DNA of 64,000 nt from Natronospirillum operosum (GCF_004768465.1 NZ_SRMF01000003.1:310001-374000), one strand, 5' to 3'; positions 15,750 to 25,998 are shown, numbered from the stretch's first letter. Numbers and translations: made by a program. The notes: a model not told the origin generated them from the letters alone.

Positions 15750-18700
15750 CTAGTCTATACTCCAAGGTGATACGCGCAATGTCTCAGATTGCAAGTCGAC
15801 CCCGATTAAATTACTGCTTACGCTTTCTGGGTTCCTTCTGAACTCCCGGAGCGCAGTTTCAGAAAACTCTCGATCTGCCGTACTTAGACTTCTATAGCGG
15901 CCAGTGCCATCTACAGCCTGAGTCAACACATCCTCTACGAACTCTGTCATATTACGTTGTCGATCGGACAGATTGCCAACATTTCCTGTCCTTGATGCCT
16001 TAACCTCAAAAAAGGAAAGTCGTCCATCTGGCGTTCGGCTAATAATGTCGATGCCATTCCCACTAGCATTTTGTATTGTTATAATATCAGTGTGGTTGTT
16101 CTGTCGCAAAAACTCTCTTGATATTTCCTCGCCAAGATTTCCTACTTGCTTGTTACTTAAGGTGGATAAATCTATATCTCTAGATGCTGAGAATAAATCA
16201 GGCTCATTGTTTGAATCGCCTTCTCTAGCCCTTGCCGTAGGCCTAGCATCACCCCGCAACTGCGGTCCAAGGCTCGCCAGTCGAGATCGGTCCGCCAGTT
16301 CCTCGCCCAGGAACAACAGCATGCTCCCGCCGCCCAGAGCCTCATGGTTGAACATGGTTCCCATCAACTCTGTGGCGGGCTCAGCACCGCCTTCCTGCTG
16401 CAGCATATTGCGGGCGGCCATGAGATTCCACAACTGGCCTTCTTCCATGAGCCCCAGCTCAGTACCGCGATGATTTGAATCGGCCAGATTGTCCTGCAGT
16501 ACGGCGATCTGATCATTCAGTCGAGTGATGTCGCCAGCAATTGCCTCAGCCACTATGGTGCTGTAGAGGAGAGGTTCTTGCCCTCCAAAACCTGATAACG
16601 GCAGTGTGTCTGTAACCTGAGCTTTGAGGTCGCTGTCGGTAAACAACTCCACCAGTTGTTCCTGACCCCATCCGCTGCCGGTAGAGGCCAGGATGCTCTG
16701 GAGCACTGCCGTTTTCATATCTTCCGGTACATCGTCGGCTCGCAATACGTACGCGATCAATTCAGCGTCCGCCATATGCTCCTGACTGACATAGCTGTCG
16801 CTGTAGTGACGGTCCTCGGCAAACAGAAGTTGATCGCTGCCGTCTATGGCTGAACCGGCACCCAGCTCATTCAGGAACTCGCCAGCGTTTGGATTTTCTT
16901 CTCCATGTTCGGCATAGGTGGCGTCTACGCGTCTCAGGGCTTCCAATCGAAGCTCTGTACCGGCTTGTTGCAGGGCTTCAGGCGAACACTGGGTATCCTG
17001 GCAGTACCCTTGTTGCCGTGCGTAGGTTTCTGTATTGAGCTGGACGAGATCAATTTCCGTAGCGTTCAGTTGCCTGAACTCCAGATCATCCCGTTGCTCC
17101 AACTCGGCAAACAGCGCCTGGTTTCCGCTCAGCAACTGCTGATGGGCCGCTGGGTTCTGGATGGCCACCGGGGCAGGGCGGTGGCTGTCTATCGCATCGC
17201 GATTAGCGTAGGCATTGGCCCGATAGGCTAGGTCGGTCATGTAGCCGGTGACGGTGGCGTTGATCTCGCCGGCGCCATTGAGGTGCATGCCTTCGTGGGC
17301 AACGGTGTTGACCAGGCTGCCGATGCGCTCGCCGTCGATATCGACGAACAGGGTGTTGCTGTCCTGATGGGCGGCACCGTAGACGGCATTGCCGTTGGAG
17401 TTGGTGGCACCCTCGGTGACACGAACCCGTTCGTCATCGGTCTGGTTGAGGAACTGGTCGACCTCGGCCAGACCGTCCTGCAGAACAAAGCCATCCTCGA
17501 TGTCGCCCTCGCGCATGCCTTCAACCAGGCCGGCCAGTTGGCCGCCTTCGTGGTAGGCCAGAGCCTGACCCTGACCGGCGGTGTTCCAGGCGTTGGTGGT
17601 CTGGTTGATATCGAGTTCCACCACGCTGCCTGCGGCAGCCGTCACCCGAGCCACATCGGCTACAGCACCCGCGCCGGCGGCCAGGGTGTTCCCCGCCAGC
17701 CCAAGCTGTTCAGCCACTATCTCACTTCGGCCTTCACTGCTCACCAGTCGATAGTCAACGGTTACGCCGGCATCCAGTCCGGCGGTCTGCAGATCCAGGG
17801 TGGTGACCTGAGCATTGCCGAGATCGCGGTTCAGACCGTTGGGGGTGTCGCTGTCTGCCAGCGTCTCGCCGTTCACCTGAACATTGCCCTGGCCCAGGGT
17901 GGCCAGTGTCATGCCTTCGGTAACATGACCATAGTTCTGGACACTGACGTTGGTGCTTGAGTTCCCTACGTTCATGCCAAAGCCGGACTGCTGGTCCTGG
18001 CTGTGGTTGTCGATGTCCGCCACTGTGAGGGTGTTGGTGCTGAAGTTGAGCTGGCCGTGGTCGACCAGGTTGCCGTCTTCATCCCGGGTGGCGTTGGCGA
18101 TCAGACCACCGGCCAGTGTGGTGTGGTCGGCATTGACCTGGCTGTTTTCGCCGTCGGCGACGATCAGGTGAGTCTGACTGCCGACCTGTTGGTGTTCACT
18201 GGCACCGGAGCCCGCATTCACGCCAACGCTGTTGAGCCCGGCGTTACCTGCGCCAAGGATGCGCTCACCGTTACCCACTCCGAGGTTGCCCCCGACGCTC
18301 CGGTTGCTGCTGCTGTGGGTGTCCTGCAGGCTTTCGATGGTGAGGTGACCCACATCCAGGTTGGCGGTATTGGCCGTGACCTCAGCGCCCGAGAGGGTGA
18401 AGGTGTCGCTGTTGCTCTCCAGATGGCCGACATTGAAGCGGCTGTTGACGTTCCAGGTGCTGGTGCTTTCGCTCTCGGAGGTGTTGGCCCCCAGAGTGCC
18501 TCCCATGGGGCCTCGCGTGCTGTAGTTGGCACTGGCCGAGGCGCTGTTGGACTCACTGCTGCTGGTGCTGGACCCCTGGCCGGCGGTAATCAGCGTATTG
18601 GTGCTGTTGAGGCTGGCCAGGCCGGCAGTGATGTCGCTGCCCTGGAAGATGGCGTTCTCACCGCTGACGACCAGGCTGCCGGCGTTGATGCTGGAACCCT

Positions 18701-21700
18701 GCCAGTGGTTCTGGGTTGTCTGGTCGAGGCTGCTGCTCTGCGAATGCTGGGCATTCACACTGCCGTAGAAGCCGGTGCCGCCGGTGGCGGCTGATGCAGC
18801 CGCACCCGCTGCGGCGCTGCCGACGGCGAGCTGTGCCTGTGCCATGCCTGCTGCTGCCGCTGCCAGATTGATTTCGTAGTCCCGCAGGGCTGACTCAGTC
18901 AGTTCACCGCGCTCATACCTCTTTTGAGCATCCTTGTAAGCGCTGTTGGCGTCTTCCAGGGCGGAATAGGCGTCTGCATAGGCGCCTGTCGCCTGGTAGG
19001 CATCCACATAGGCGTTACGAACACCGGCGGTAATGGTGGTGGTCTCGGTCTGGGTTTCCACCTCATCAGTGACGGTCGCCTGGTGACCGCCGACGATGAC
19101 ATCCTGCTCCGCCTGCAGAACGGCTTGCCCTTCCACATCGATGTTGCTGGCGAGGATGCTGATGTTCTCATCGGCCAGCATGATGAGGTTGCCAGCGCTG
19201 ATGCTGCTGCCCTGGTGCGTGGTGGCGGTCTGGCGCTCGGTAACGGTTTCCTCGGTAAATTCGAGGCCAGCCACGGTCAGCTCGGCGTTGTCCTTGTCAA
19301 AGTAGGCGCCTGTGCCAGCCACTGTGGTTTCGCTTGTGGAGGTTTCCGAAACCTGGGTTTCTTCGGCGGACAGCACGTTGACGTTGTTGGCCGAAAGAAT
19401 GGCCGTACCCTCGGTGGTGATGTCACTGGCAATGATGTCGACCTGGCTTTCTGCGGCCAGAATCATGTTGCCGCCGGCATTGAGGCTGCTGCCGTGCTGG
19501 GTAGTGGAGGTATTCTGTTCACTGCTGGACGAAGCGATGGTGACCTCGAAGTCATCACTCAAATAGCCGCCGACATGCGCGACAGCGGTGGCTGCAAGTC
19601 TGGCCACGCCGCGCAACTCTTCGGTCTTGTGTTTCCAGTCTTCGTTGGTCAGCTCCAGTGAACCAACCACGAGTTGATCCGGTGTGCCTTCTCCATTCAC
19701 GGCACTGAAGCTGCCATCTGCGTTCTGCTCGACTTCCAGGTTGCCGACCATCAGGTTGTTGTCGGCATCCAGGGTAGAGGCGGTGACATTCACCCTGTTG
19801 TTGGCCTGCAACTGGATATCGTTGCCGCTCAAGCTGCTGCCGGCGGCGGTTTGTTCTATTGCACCCTCATCTCGGGTCCTGTTCCTGAAGGTGGTTGTCT
19901 GTTCCGACGTTTGACGGTTATAGGTCTCATCAACTGCGGCAGTAATGACAATGTCGTCTGCCGAAACCAGCAAGGTGTCACTGGCACTCAGGTCTGAAGC
20001 CTGGATCGTGACCTGTTCACCGGCCTGAATGACAAAATCGCCACCGGCGGAAAAACTGGAGCCGATGGCCTGCTGACTGCGCTGCTCTGAGCTGTTACTG
20101 CCGCTGGGACCAAACAGGCCATTGCTGTAGGAGGTTTCCTTGGCACTGGACGAATAGTCCACCCCAGCCAGGATCTCCACGTTACCCTCTTCGGCTTCAA
20201 TCATCAGGCTTTTCCCTGCCTGCACGTCAGCCGCTGTTGCCCGGAAATCATTGCCTGCCAGCATCGTGATGTTGCCACCACCGGTGATTTGCGTTCCTGC
20301 ATCGCGGCGGGATTCGTTGGCGATATCGGTTCTGCGGGTGCTGATGGAATCACTGGAGCTTTCGGTGACTGTGCTCAGGTTCAGATCGTTTCCGGCCTCC
20401 ATGTGGATATCACCAGCACTGTCTACCTCGGCGCCAGTCAGGTTGATGTCATTGCCTGCCCTGGCAATAATCTCGCCATTGCCGTTTCGCACTGTCAGAC
20501 CCGCGTACTGGTCGATGATCTGGCTCTCAATGGTGCCAATCTGGGCGGTAGTTTCTGCCGGGCGACCATTGAACGCTGCGAACGGGTTGGTGTAGGTGCG
20601 CTCATAGGTGCCCTGGCCCTGGGCTGTGGTGGTGATGACATTCAGGTCATTGCCGGCATCCAGGGCCAGCAGGTCTTCCGCCTGCACACTGGCGCCGATG
20701 ATGTTGATGTCTTCATCGGCGGAAAGCCGGACCTGGGCGCCGGCAATGTCCCCGCCTTCATGGTTGATCTCTTCGGCGTTCACCTGAACCGATTGCGTCG
20801 CTTGCACTGTGCCGGTGTTGTTGAATTCACCGTCAATATCAATATTGACATTGCGGCCCGCCAGCAAGGCGCCATGGGCATCCAGATCGCCTTCCCTGAC
20901 CACGGCATAGACCTTGGGTACCAGAACGGTCTCGACCCTGCCGTCGGGCAGTGTCACTTCCTGTTCCACGAGCCAGACTATGTCTGTGGTCAGGGCTTCA
21001 ACCTGGGCGGAAGACAAGGCGATGCCCGGGCGCAGCTGTTGCTCCTGGGCAAAGGTGACGCCCGCTGTCATCAGGTTCTGGTACTGGGTGTTGTTGTCGG
21101 TGAAGTCACCCAGGTAACGCTGCCCGGTCTGGGCGATGATCTGCTGAGTAATCAGTTGCTGCTCATAGAAACCGTCGCCCAGGCGCAGCGGGGCACTGTC
21201 GCCGCCGATACCCATGGCCGCCAGCATGAAGTCGGAGCTGAGCCAGGTGTTGTAGTTGGCAAACGCCGGGTCGGTCTGAATCAGGTAGCCTGCTGAGGTG
21301 TTCGGCAGGGGCTGGAACAGACCGCTGGTGGTCAGCTGGGCCAGGGAGGGTGCTTCGCCGGCAGTCCCGTCCAACTCCATACGCGCGTCCACAGCGCCTT
21401 CCAGATTGACCTGAGCGTTGGACTCAGAGCGATAAGCTTCCAGAGTATCAGTAACATTGAACGTTTTGCTGTAGCTGTCGTTGTGCCATCTGGTTTTTCT
21501 GCTGCAAAAGGTGCCGAATGGGCCCCTGCATCGCCAATAGCGCTCACGCCACCTGTAGGTGCCGTTGTGGGTGATGGTTACTGCCACCTCGGTTGAGCGA
21601 TTGTCAATTTGTTTGTTTACCAGTGAGAGGGTTTCGCCCGCCAGAATATGGCTGTCATGATTAACAATATCTCGACCATCTATGGTGAGATTACCGCCGC

Positions 21701-24053
21701 TGATGATTTCAGCACGCTTCTGAGAGGTTATGACTGCGCCATTGACCCTCACCGTGTACTGGCGATAATCGTGTTTGTTCAGATTAACGGTTTCACTGTA
21801 TCGCTCAAGTTCACGGATCTCATAGTCCAGATAGTCATCCCGGTTCACCAACCGATCCGTGGTAATAAACATGTCACCATGGCTTTCGATGCGCGCACTG
21901 CGGTTGAGTACACGTTCAGCAGCGCCCGTGGCCTGATAGTTCTCATCCAGGCTGCCGCCGATGGAGAGGCCGCCCAGGCTCATCAGGGTGGAGCCGTCGG
22001 CGTTGTCCACACGGGTGGCGCCGATGTCGAGCCAGTTGCGCGCGGCGACAGTGCCGGTGTGGGTTTCGCCGTTTTCTGTTTCGGCGAAGTTGTTCAGTTG
22101 CCCGGCCTGCAAGCCGACGTGGTCGCCATAGATGCGGCCGGTGCCGATGTTGGTGAGGGTGGCGGCGTCAATGTAGGTCTGTTCGCCGTCGATCAGGCCG
22201 CGGTTGGTGAGGGTCTGGTCAACAGTGATGTTGGTTTCACCGGCGTTGATCTCGCCTTCAACCTGGTTGGTCAGGTTGCGGGTGTTGAGCACCAGTCTGT
22301 CTCCGGCTTCCAGGCGACCGGCGTTGCGGAAATGGCTGTCGATATCCAGTTCGAGGTTGTCGGCCCGGATGTCGCCGTCATCATTGCGCAGCGAATCCAG
22401 TTGGGCAATCAGGTCGCCGGCTTCAAAGAGACCTTCGCTGTTGTCCCACTCCACAAGCTCCAGTTCGGCCTGCTGCGTGTGTATGACACCGTCTGCGTTG
22501 TGCAGGTAGAGGCCTTCCATGGTCAGGCTGTTGAGCTGTACCTCACCCTGGCTGTTGTCCAGTGTTTCTGCCGTCAGGTCCATGCGGCCGGTGCTTGATA
22601 TTGTGCCACCCTGGTTGTCGGTCAGGCCGGTGACCTGGATGCTGCCGGCCTGCGGCGGTTCGGTGGTGGCCGGGTCCGATGCGGTGGTTGGCTCGGCGTC
22701 GGGGGTGCCGTCACCGGTGGGGGGCTCTATATCGTCCGGCACGGTGAGGTCAAGATCCTGCTCCTCATCGTTTTCCGCTTCCAGCTGACCGATCCAACCG
22801 TCGCTGTTGTCGACGGCGGCCAGTGTCAGTTCCAGTGTGCGGCTGCCCAGTTGCTGCAGGGTGCCATCGGTGTTGAGCAGTGTTTCGGTTTCGATGTCGA
22901 ACCGGTTGGTCAGCAGGGCGCCGTCGGTATTGTCCAGGGTGTCGACGCGGGAGATCAGCGCCGACTCGGCGGCAATCTCACCGCTGTTCGTCAAGGTGTC
23001 TGCGGTCAGGTCCACAGAGCCCTGTTCGGCCTGAATGGTACCGGCATTGAGCAACTGGCCGTCTTCGGTGATCACCACATCGCCGCTGCTGGCGGCCAGG
23101 GTGCCATGGTTGTGAATGCCAACCCCGTGTTCGGTGCCCACCAGAAAGATCTTGCCGGCGTACATGCCGCCGAGCGCGGCCACATCGATGGAGGCGCCCT
23201 GGGTGCCGGTGCTGCCGTCGTTCAGTGCCAGGGCGGTGGCGTCCAGGCTGGTGGCGTCGACTTCATTGGCCCCCGAGATCACGGACAGATCATTGGCCCA
23301 GATGCCGGCATTGATATCCAGGGTGCGGGCTATCAGTTGGGTGTAATCGGTTTGAGTGCTGTCCAGACCATTGCCATTGATGGCGATGGTGCCGCCGGTC
23401 ACCCGGTAGTGGTCCAGGTGGCCGCCCTGCATCACCGGTCGGCCGGTGGTCAGGGTGGCATTGGAAACGTTGATAAACCCGGCGCCATCCACCTGAATGC
23501 CCGAAGGGTTGGCGATCACGACTTCTGCCCGCTGGCCGGCCACCTCGATATAGCCTTGCAGCAGGGAGGGATCGGAGCTGTTCACCTCGTTGAGAATGAT
23601 GCTGGCGCGCCGCTGCTGCAGGGCGCTGTTGCCTTCAATCCAGCCGGCAAGCTCAGTCTGGGTTGATTGATGGCTGTTGTTCAGAATGACGCCGTTGGAA
23701 TCCACGTCAAACTGCCGGTAGAGGTTGCGCGAAACGCCACCGGAACTGGGCGCCGTGATGTTGACCTGGGTGGTCTGGCTGGCCGTTTCCGTCACTACAG
23801 GCCGCACCGAGGTCGGGGCGTTGGGGTCAGCCACGATTTCTGCCTGGGCGGTGAGCATCCAGGTACTGCCCACCACGATGAGCAGGCATGCCTTCAGGGA
23901 ACCCAGGGCCTGTAATGCATGGCCGGCTGCACCCTTGCTGACGCGTGGCCCGCTGGCCCCTCGCGCGCGGTCACCCGAGCTGGCAACTTCTCCGACCACC
24001 ATGAGCAGGCCACGTGCGGCGTTGAATATGACACGGTAACAGTTACGGTTCAT
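15750..24053 (-). CDS. cdiA: Contact-dependent inhibition exoprotein (TpsA)
   Basis: A 2,767-residue two-partner-secretion effector. Residues 1-~70 are an extended signal peptide (MNRNCYRVIFNAARGLLMVV, hydrophobic core, AQA cleavage). Residues ~72-330 form the TPS domain with NPSGIQVDG. Haemagglutinin repeats follow to ~2000, including a basic WRCRGPFGTFCSRK patch near 845 in the likely receptor-binding region. Residues ~2097-2602 are the pre-toxin region, with HEGMH at 2253. Residues 2603-2767 are the toxin: GNLGEE, then GNGIDIIS (Asp 2669) and FFEVKAS (Glu 2683, Lys 2685), a PD-(D/E)XK nuclease signature. No VENN delimiter is seen; LGPQLRGD marks the junction. It should damage nucleic acid in neighbours lacking the immunity protein. 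Confidence 0.92.
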   Translation of the reverse strand: MNRNCYRVIFNAARGLLMVVGEVASSGDRARGASGPRVSKGAAGHALQALGSLKACLLIVVGSTWMLTAQAEIVADPNAPTSVRPVVTETASQTTQVNITAPSSGGVSRNLYRQFDVDSNGVILNNSHQSTQTELAGWIEGNSALQQRRASIILNEVNSSDPSLLQGYIEVAGQRAEVVIANPSGIQVDGAGFINVSNATLTTGRPVMQGGHLDHYRVTGGTIAINGNGLDSTQTDYTQLIARTLDINAGIWANDLSVISGANEVDATSLDATALALNDGSTGTQGASIDVAALGGMYAGKIFLVGTEHGVGIHNHGTLAASSGDVVITEDGQLLNAGTIQAEQGSVDLTADTLTNSGEIAAESALISRVDTLDNTDGALLTNRFDIETETLLNTDGTLQQLGSRTLELTLAAVDNSDGWIGQLEAENDEEQDLDLTVPDDIEPPTGDGTPDAEPTTASDPATTEPPQAGSIQVTGLTDNQGGTISSTGRMDLTAETLDNSQGEVQLNSLTMEGLYLHNADGVIHTQQAELELVEWDNSEGLFEAGDLIAQLDSLRNDDGDIRADNLELDIDSHFRNAGRLEAGDRLVLNTRNLTNQVEGEINAGETNITVDQTLTNRGLIDGEQTYIDAATLTNIGTGRIYGDHVGLQAGQLNNFAETENGETHTGTVAARNWLDIGATRVDNADGSTLMSLGGLSIGGSLDENYQATGAAERVLNRSARIESHGDMFITTDRLVNRDDYLDYEIRELERYSETVNLNKHDYRQYTVRVNGAVITSQKRAEIISGGNLTIDGRDIVNHDSHILAGETLSLVNKQIDNRSTEVAVTITHNGTYRWRERYWRCRGPFGTFCSRKTRWHNDSYSKTFNVTDTLEAYRSESNAQVNLEGAVDARMELDGTAGEAPSLAQLTTSGLFQPLPNTSAGYLIQTDPAFANYNTWLSSDFMLAAMGIGGDSAPLRLGDGFYEQQLITQQIIAQTGQRYLGDFTDNNTQYQNLMTAGVTFAQEQQLRPGIALSSAQVEALTTDIVWLVEQEVTLPDGRVETVLVPKVYAVVREGDLDAHGALLAGRNVNIDIDGEFNNTGTVQATQSVQVNAEEINHEGGDIAGAQVRLSADEDINIIGASVQAEDLLALDAGNDLNVITTTAQGQGTYERTYTNPFAAFNGRPAETTAQIGTIESQIIDQYAGLTVRNGNGEIIARAGNDINLTGAEVDSAGDIHMEAGNDLNLSTVTESSSDSISTRRTDIANESRRDAGTQITGGGNITMLAGNDFRATAADVQAGKSLMIEAEEGNVEILAGVDYSSSAKETSYSNGLFGPSGSNSSEQRSQQAIGSSFSAGGDFVIQAGEQVTIQASDLSASDTLLVSADDIVITAAVDETYNRQTSEQTTTFRNRTRDEGAIEQTAAGSSLSGNDIQLQANNRVNVTASTLDADNNLMVGNLEVEQNADGSFSAVNGEGTPDQLVVGSLELTNEDWKHKTEELRGVARLAATAVAHVGGYLSDDFEVTIASSSSEQNTSTTQHGSSLNAGGNMILAAESQVDIIASDITTEGTAILSANNVNVLSAEETQVSETSTSETTVAGTGAYFDKDNAELTVAGLEFTEETVTERQTATTHQGSSISAGNLIMLADENISILASNIDVEGQAVLQAEQDVIVGGHQATVTDEVETQTETTTITAGVRNAYVDAYQATGAYADAYSALEDANSAYKDAQKRYERGELTESALRDYEINLAAAAAGMAQAQLAVGSAAAGAAASAATGGTGFYGSVNAQHSQSSSLDQTTQNHWQGSSINAGSLVVSGENAIFQGSDITAGLASLNSTNTLITAGQGSSTSSSESNSASASANYSTRGPMGGTLGANTSESESTSTWNVNSRFNVGHLESNSDTFTLSGAEVTANTANLDVGHLTIESLQDTHSSSNRSVGGNLGVGNGERILGAGNAGLNSVGVNAGSGASEHQQVGSQTHLIVADGENSQVNADHTTLAGGLIANATRDEDGNLVDHGQLNFSTNTLTVADIDNHSQDQQSGFGMNVGNSSTNVSVQNYGHVTEGMTLATLGQGNVQVNGETLADSDTPNGLNRDLGNAQVTTLDLQTAGLDAGVTVDYRLVSSEGRSEIVAEQLGLAGNTLAAGAGAVADVARVTAAAGSVVELDINQTTNAWNTAGQGQALAYHEGGQLAGLVEGMREGDIEDGFVLQDGLAEVDQFLNQTDDERVRVTEGATNSNGNAVYGAAHQDSNTLFVDIDGERIGSLVNTVAHEGMHLNGAGEINATVTGYMTDLAYRANAYANRDAIDSHRPAPVAIQNPAAHQQLLSGNQALFAELEQRDDLEFRQLNATEIDLVQLNTETYARQQGYCQDTQCSPEALQQAGTELRLEALRRVDATYAEHGEENPNAGEFLNELGAGSAIDGSDQLLFAEDRHYSDSYVSQEHMADAELIAYVLRADDVPEDMKTAVLQSILASTGSGWGQEQLVELFTDSDLKAQVTDTLPLSGFGGQEPLLYSTIVAEAIAGDITRLNDQIAVLQDNLADSNHRGTELGLMEEGQLWNLMAARNMLQQEGGAEPATELMGTMFNHEALGGGSMLLFLGEELADRSRLASLGPQLRGDARPTARAREGDSNNEPDLFSASRDIDLSTLSNKQVGNLGEEISREFLRQNNHTDIITIQNASGNGIDIISRTPDGRLSFFEVKASRTGNVGNLSDRQRNMTEFVEDVLTQAVDGTGRYRSLSTADREFSETALREFRRNPESVSSNLIGVDLQSETLRVSPWSID
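16247..17768 (-). repeat. 1.5-kb direct repeat, copy inside cdiA
   Basis: This is the partner of 13231-14752 (offset 3,016 bp). In cdiA it covers the pre-toxin region from VTVDYRL to LGPQLRGD. Recombination between the copies would delete toxin 1 and its immunity gene and put toxin 2 onto the full-length CdiA. Confidence 0.9.
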
Positions 24054-24132
24054 GACATTACTCCTTCACACTTTCCGCAGCCGTCTTGCGTGATTGTGGC
24101 CGCGAATAATGTTTCCCTGTAATGGACGCCAC

Positions 24133-25836
24133 TCAGAACGTCCGCGTTAACTGAAATCCATAGACAGCGTCACCTGCGTCCAACTCATCCGGATAGCTGA
24201 GTGGCAGGCTGGCGAAGGTGTCATACTGGATACCGAACAAGGCGCCCCGCAGGCCGCCTGCCAATCCGATCAGCGTCGAATCGGGAAAATCATCTGCGCC
24301 GGCACCGCCCACAATGCCGCCATCCAGCGCCAGGAAGGGCTGGTGCGGCACGCGCGGCAGGCGCAGGCTCAGTTCGTTGCGCAGGTAGGCGCCGCGTTCG
24401 CCGCTCAGGCTGTTGCCGCCTTCAAAGCCGCGCACGCTGTAGCGGCCGCCGATACTGAACCGGTCCTGAGGAATCAGGTCGTTCAGGTTGTACTGTGCTC
24501 GCATGCGGCCGCTGTAGGTCCAGTGGGCGTTGCCGGTGCTGAAGGGCACGCGGACGCTGCCATCGAGCGTTGCCACACGCTTGCGTGTCTCGCCCTCGCC
24601 GGTGGCTTCTTTCGGCGCGCGCGTAGCACCCAGGGCTCTGGACCCCCAGATATGCCCGACCGTCACGTCAACCGTGGCCGGCCCGAGAAAGGCGCGATGC
24701 TCCAGGTTCAGTTCGAAGGCGGTGGTGTTGCGGCGCTGCACCCGAATCTCCACATCGTTGATGAAGTTTCTGGACTGGCGGGTGCTGGTGTTGAAGTGCA
24801 CCGTGGTCTTGTGCCGGGCATTGCGGTGAATCAGCCGGGACACACGCAGGCTCTGGTTCGTGTTCTGGCCGCTGTATTCGTAGTCTTCCACCGCGCCGGA
24901 TATGGTCTGCAGGTACTCGTTGTAGCCGGCATTGACCGCAAACAGCCAGTACCTGAAGGGCACCGAATAGTGCCCGCTGATGCCCTGCGAGCCGCGGTCG
25001 CCGTCATCAAAGCCGGCGATGGCCCGGTTGTAGGTCACATAGAACAGGTCATTGAACGCCCAGTAGGGGTCATAGCTGAGGGTGGCACTGCTCTGGTATT
25101 TGCCGGTCGAGGTGCTGCCGGTGTCATCCAGCGTCAGGGTCAGCCGCACGGGGCGAGCCTGCTCCCACTGAATGACCAGATCACTGTGGCCCGGTATCTC
25201 GGAAGGCGTGATCTCGATATTGGCGTCCACCGAGGGTACGCGCTTGAAATTTTCCAGCCCCTGCTCGATATCGCGCAGGTTCAGTATGCCGTGGTGCGGT
25301 ACCGGTACGGCGTTCCAGTAGGTGGCGCGGCCGGGGACATCATCATCGAAAATGATTTCGTCCAGGTAGCCCGGCAGCAGGGTAAGTGTCAGTACGCCGG
25401 TGGTCAGATCCTGTGGTTCGGCAACAATTCTGCTGGTGACAAAACCGGCGGCAATCAGCTCGTTCTGCGCTTCACTGATAATGCGGTTTATGCCCTGGGC
25501 GCCGATACAGTTGGGCTGTTCCAGCATGCCTTGCACCTGGCGTTCCAGTCTGCGGAATGGGCGCAGGTCAGGTGCATCGAGCTCTATGTGTTCTATGGGG
25601 AAGCAGGCGGTTTCTTCGGTGGGCTCGGCAACGGGAGGGCGGTCAGGCAGTTCAAACCGGATATCGGGAGAAGGTTCGAACTGCTCCCGTTGCTGCCGTT
25701 GTCGTTCTTCTATGCGGCGCTGTTCTTCCAGCGCGCGTTGTTCGTCAGAACTCTGGGCGAGGCTCTTGCTGCCGAGCAGAAAAAAGGCCAGCAACATCCA
25801 GCAAGCCAGGTTGAATGAGGGCATGCGCCCCTTCAT
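24133..25836 (-). CDS. cdiB: Two-partner secretion transporter (TpsB)
   Basis: A 567-residue outer-membrane Omp85-superfamily transporter of the FhaC/ShlB/CdiB type. The start at 25836 has AAAGG 7 bases upstream and yields a signal peptide ending SLAQ (~24). A charged Glu/Arg/Gln helix follows (~25-50, the plug helix H1). Two POTRA domains follow (~70-230; CFPIEHIELDA, GFVTSRIVAEPQDLTTGVLTLTLLPGYLD), then a 16-strand barrel with the motif RFSIGGRYSVRGF. The C-terminus is YGFQLTRTF, the terminal Phe typical of barrels. It exports CdiA, whose gene begins 79 bases downstream on the same strand. Confidence 0.93.
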   Translation of the reverse strand: MKGRMPSFNLACWMLLAFFLLGSKSLAQSSDEQRALEEQRRIEERQRQQREQFEPSPDIRFELPDRPPVAEPTEETACFPIEHIELDAPDLRPFRRLERQVQGMLEQPNCIGAQGINRIISEAQNELIAAGFVTSRIVAEPQDLTTGVLTLTLLPGYLDEIIFDDDVPGRATYWNAVPVPHHGILNLRDIEQGLENFKRVPSVDANIEITPSEIPGHSDLVIQWEQARPVRLTLTLDDTGSTSTGKYQSSATLSYDPYWAFNDLFYVTYNRAIAGFDDGDRGSQGISGHYSVPFRYWLFAVNAGYNEYLQTISGAVEDYEYSGQNTNQSLRVSRLIHRNARHKTTVHFNTSTRQSRNFINDVEIRVQRRNTTAFELNLEHRAFLGPATVDVTVGHIWGSRALGATRAPKEATGEGETRKRVATLDGSVRVPFSTGNAHWTYSGRMRAQYNLNDLIPQDRFSIGGRYSVRGFEGGNSLSGERGAYLRNELSLRLPRVPHQPFLALDGGIVGGAGADDFPDSTLIGLAGGLRGALFGIQYDTFASLPLSYPDELDAGDAVYGFQLTRTF

Positions 25837-25969
25837 CATCAGGCCTTTAAGGGTACTTCGCTCCACGCAGTGGTAACTGACCACCTGTGTCCCTTCCCTT
25901 CAATCCATTAAGGTGTGTTGCCTACCCGTCCGCTGGTGCGATCCCTGAATCCAGTGGCAACACGCCTTT

Positions 25970-25998
25970 TAAATACACCGAGATCAGAAATTGAACAA
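25970..25998 (-). promoter_or_regulatory. Candidate promoter of cdiBA
   Basis: On the minus strand TTGTTC, 17 bases and TATTTA form a moderate sigma-70 promoter ~130 bases before cdiB. The 315-bp gap between cdiB and ilvD (25837-26151) otherwise shows no convincing gene. I could not place an ilvD promoter with confidence. Confidence 0.35.

Noticed and set aside
15750-16247. VENN or ELYN toxin delimiter in CdiA
   Set aside because: Neither motif is present at the junction; the border is defined by LGPQLRGD from comparison of the two copies.
17950-23900. Possible CRISPR or tandem DNA repeat array within cdiA
   Set aside because: The periodicity is at protein level (haemagglutinin repeats of varying length) with no constant DNA repeats or spacers.
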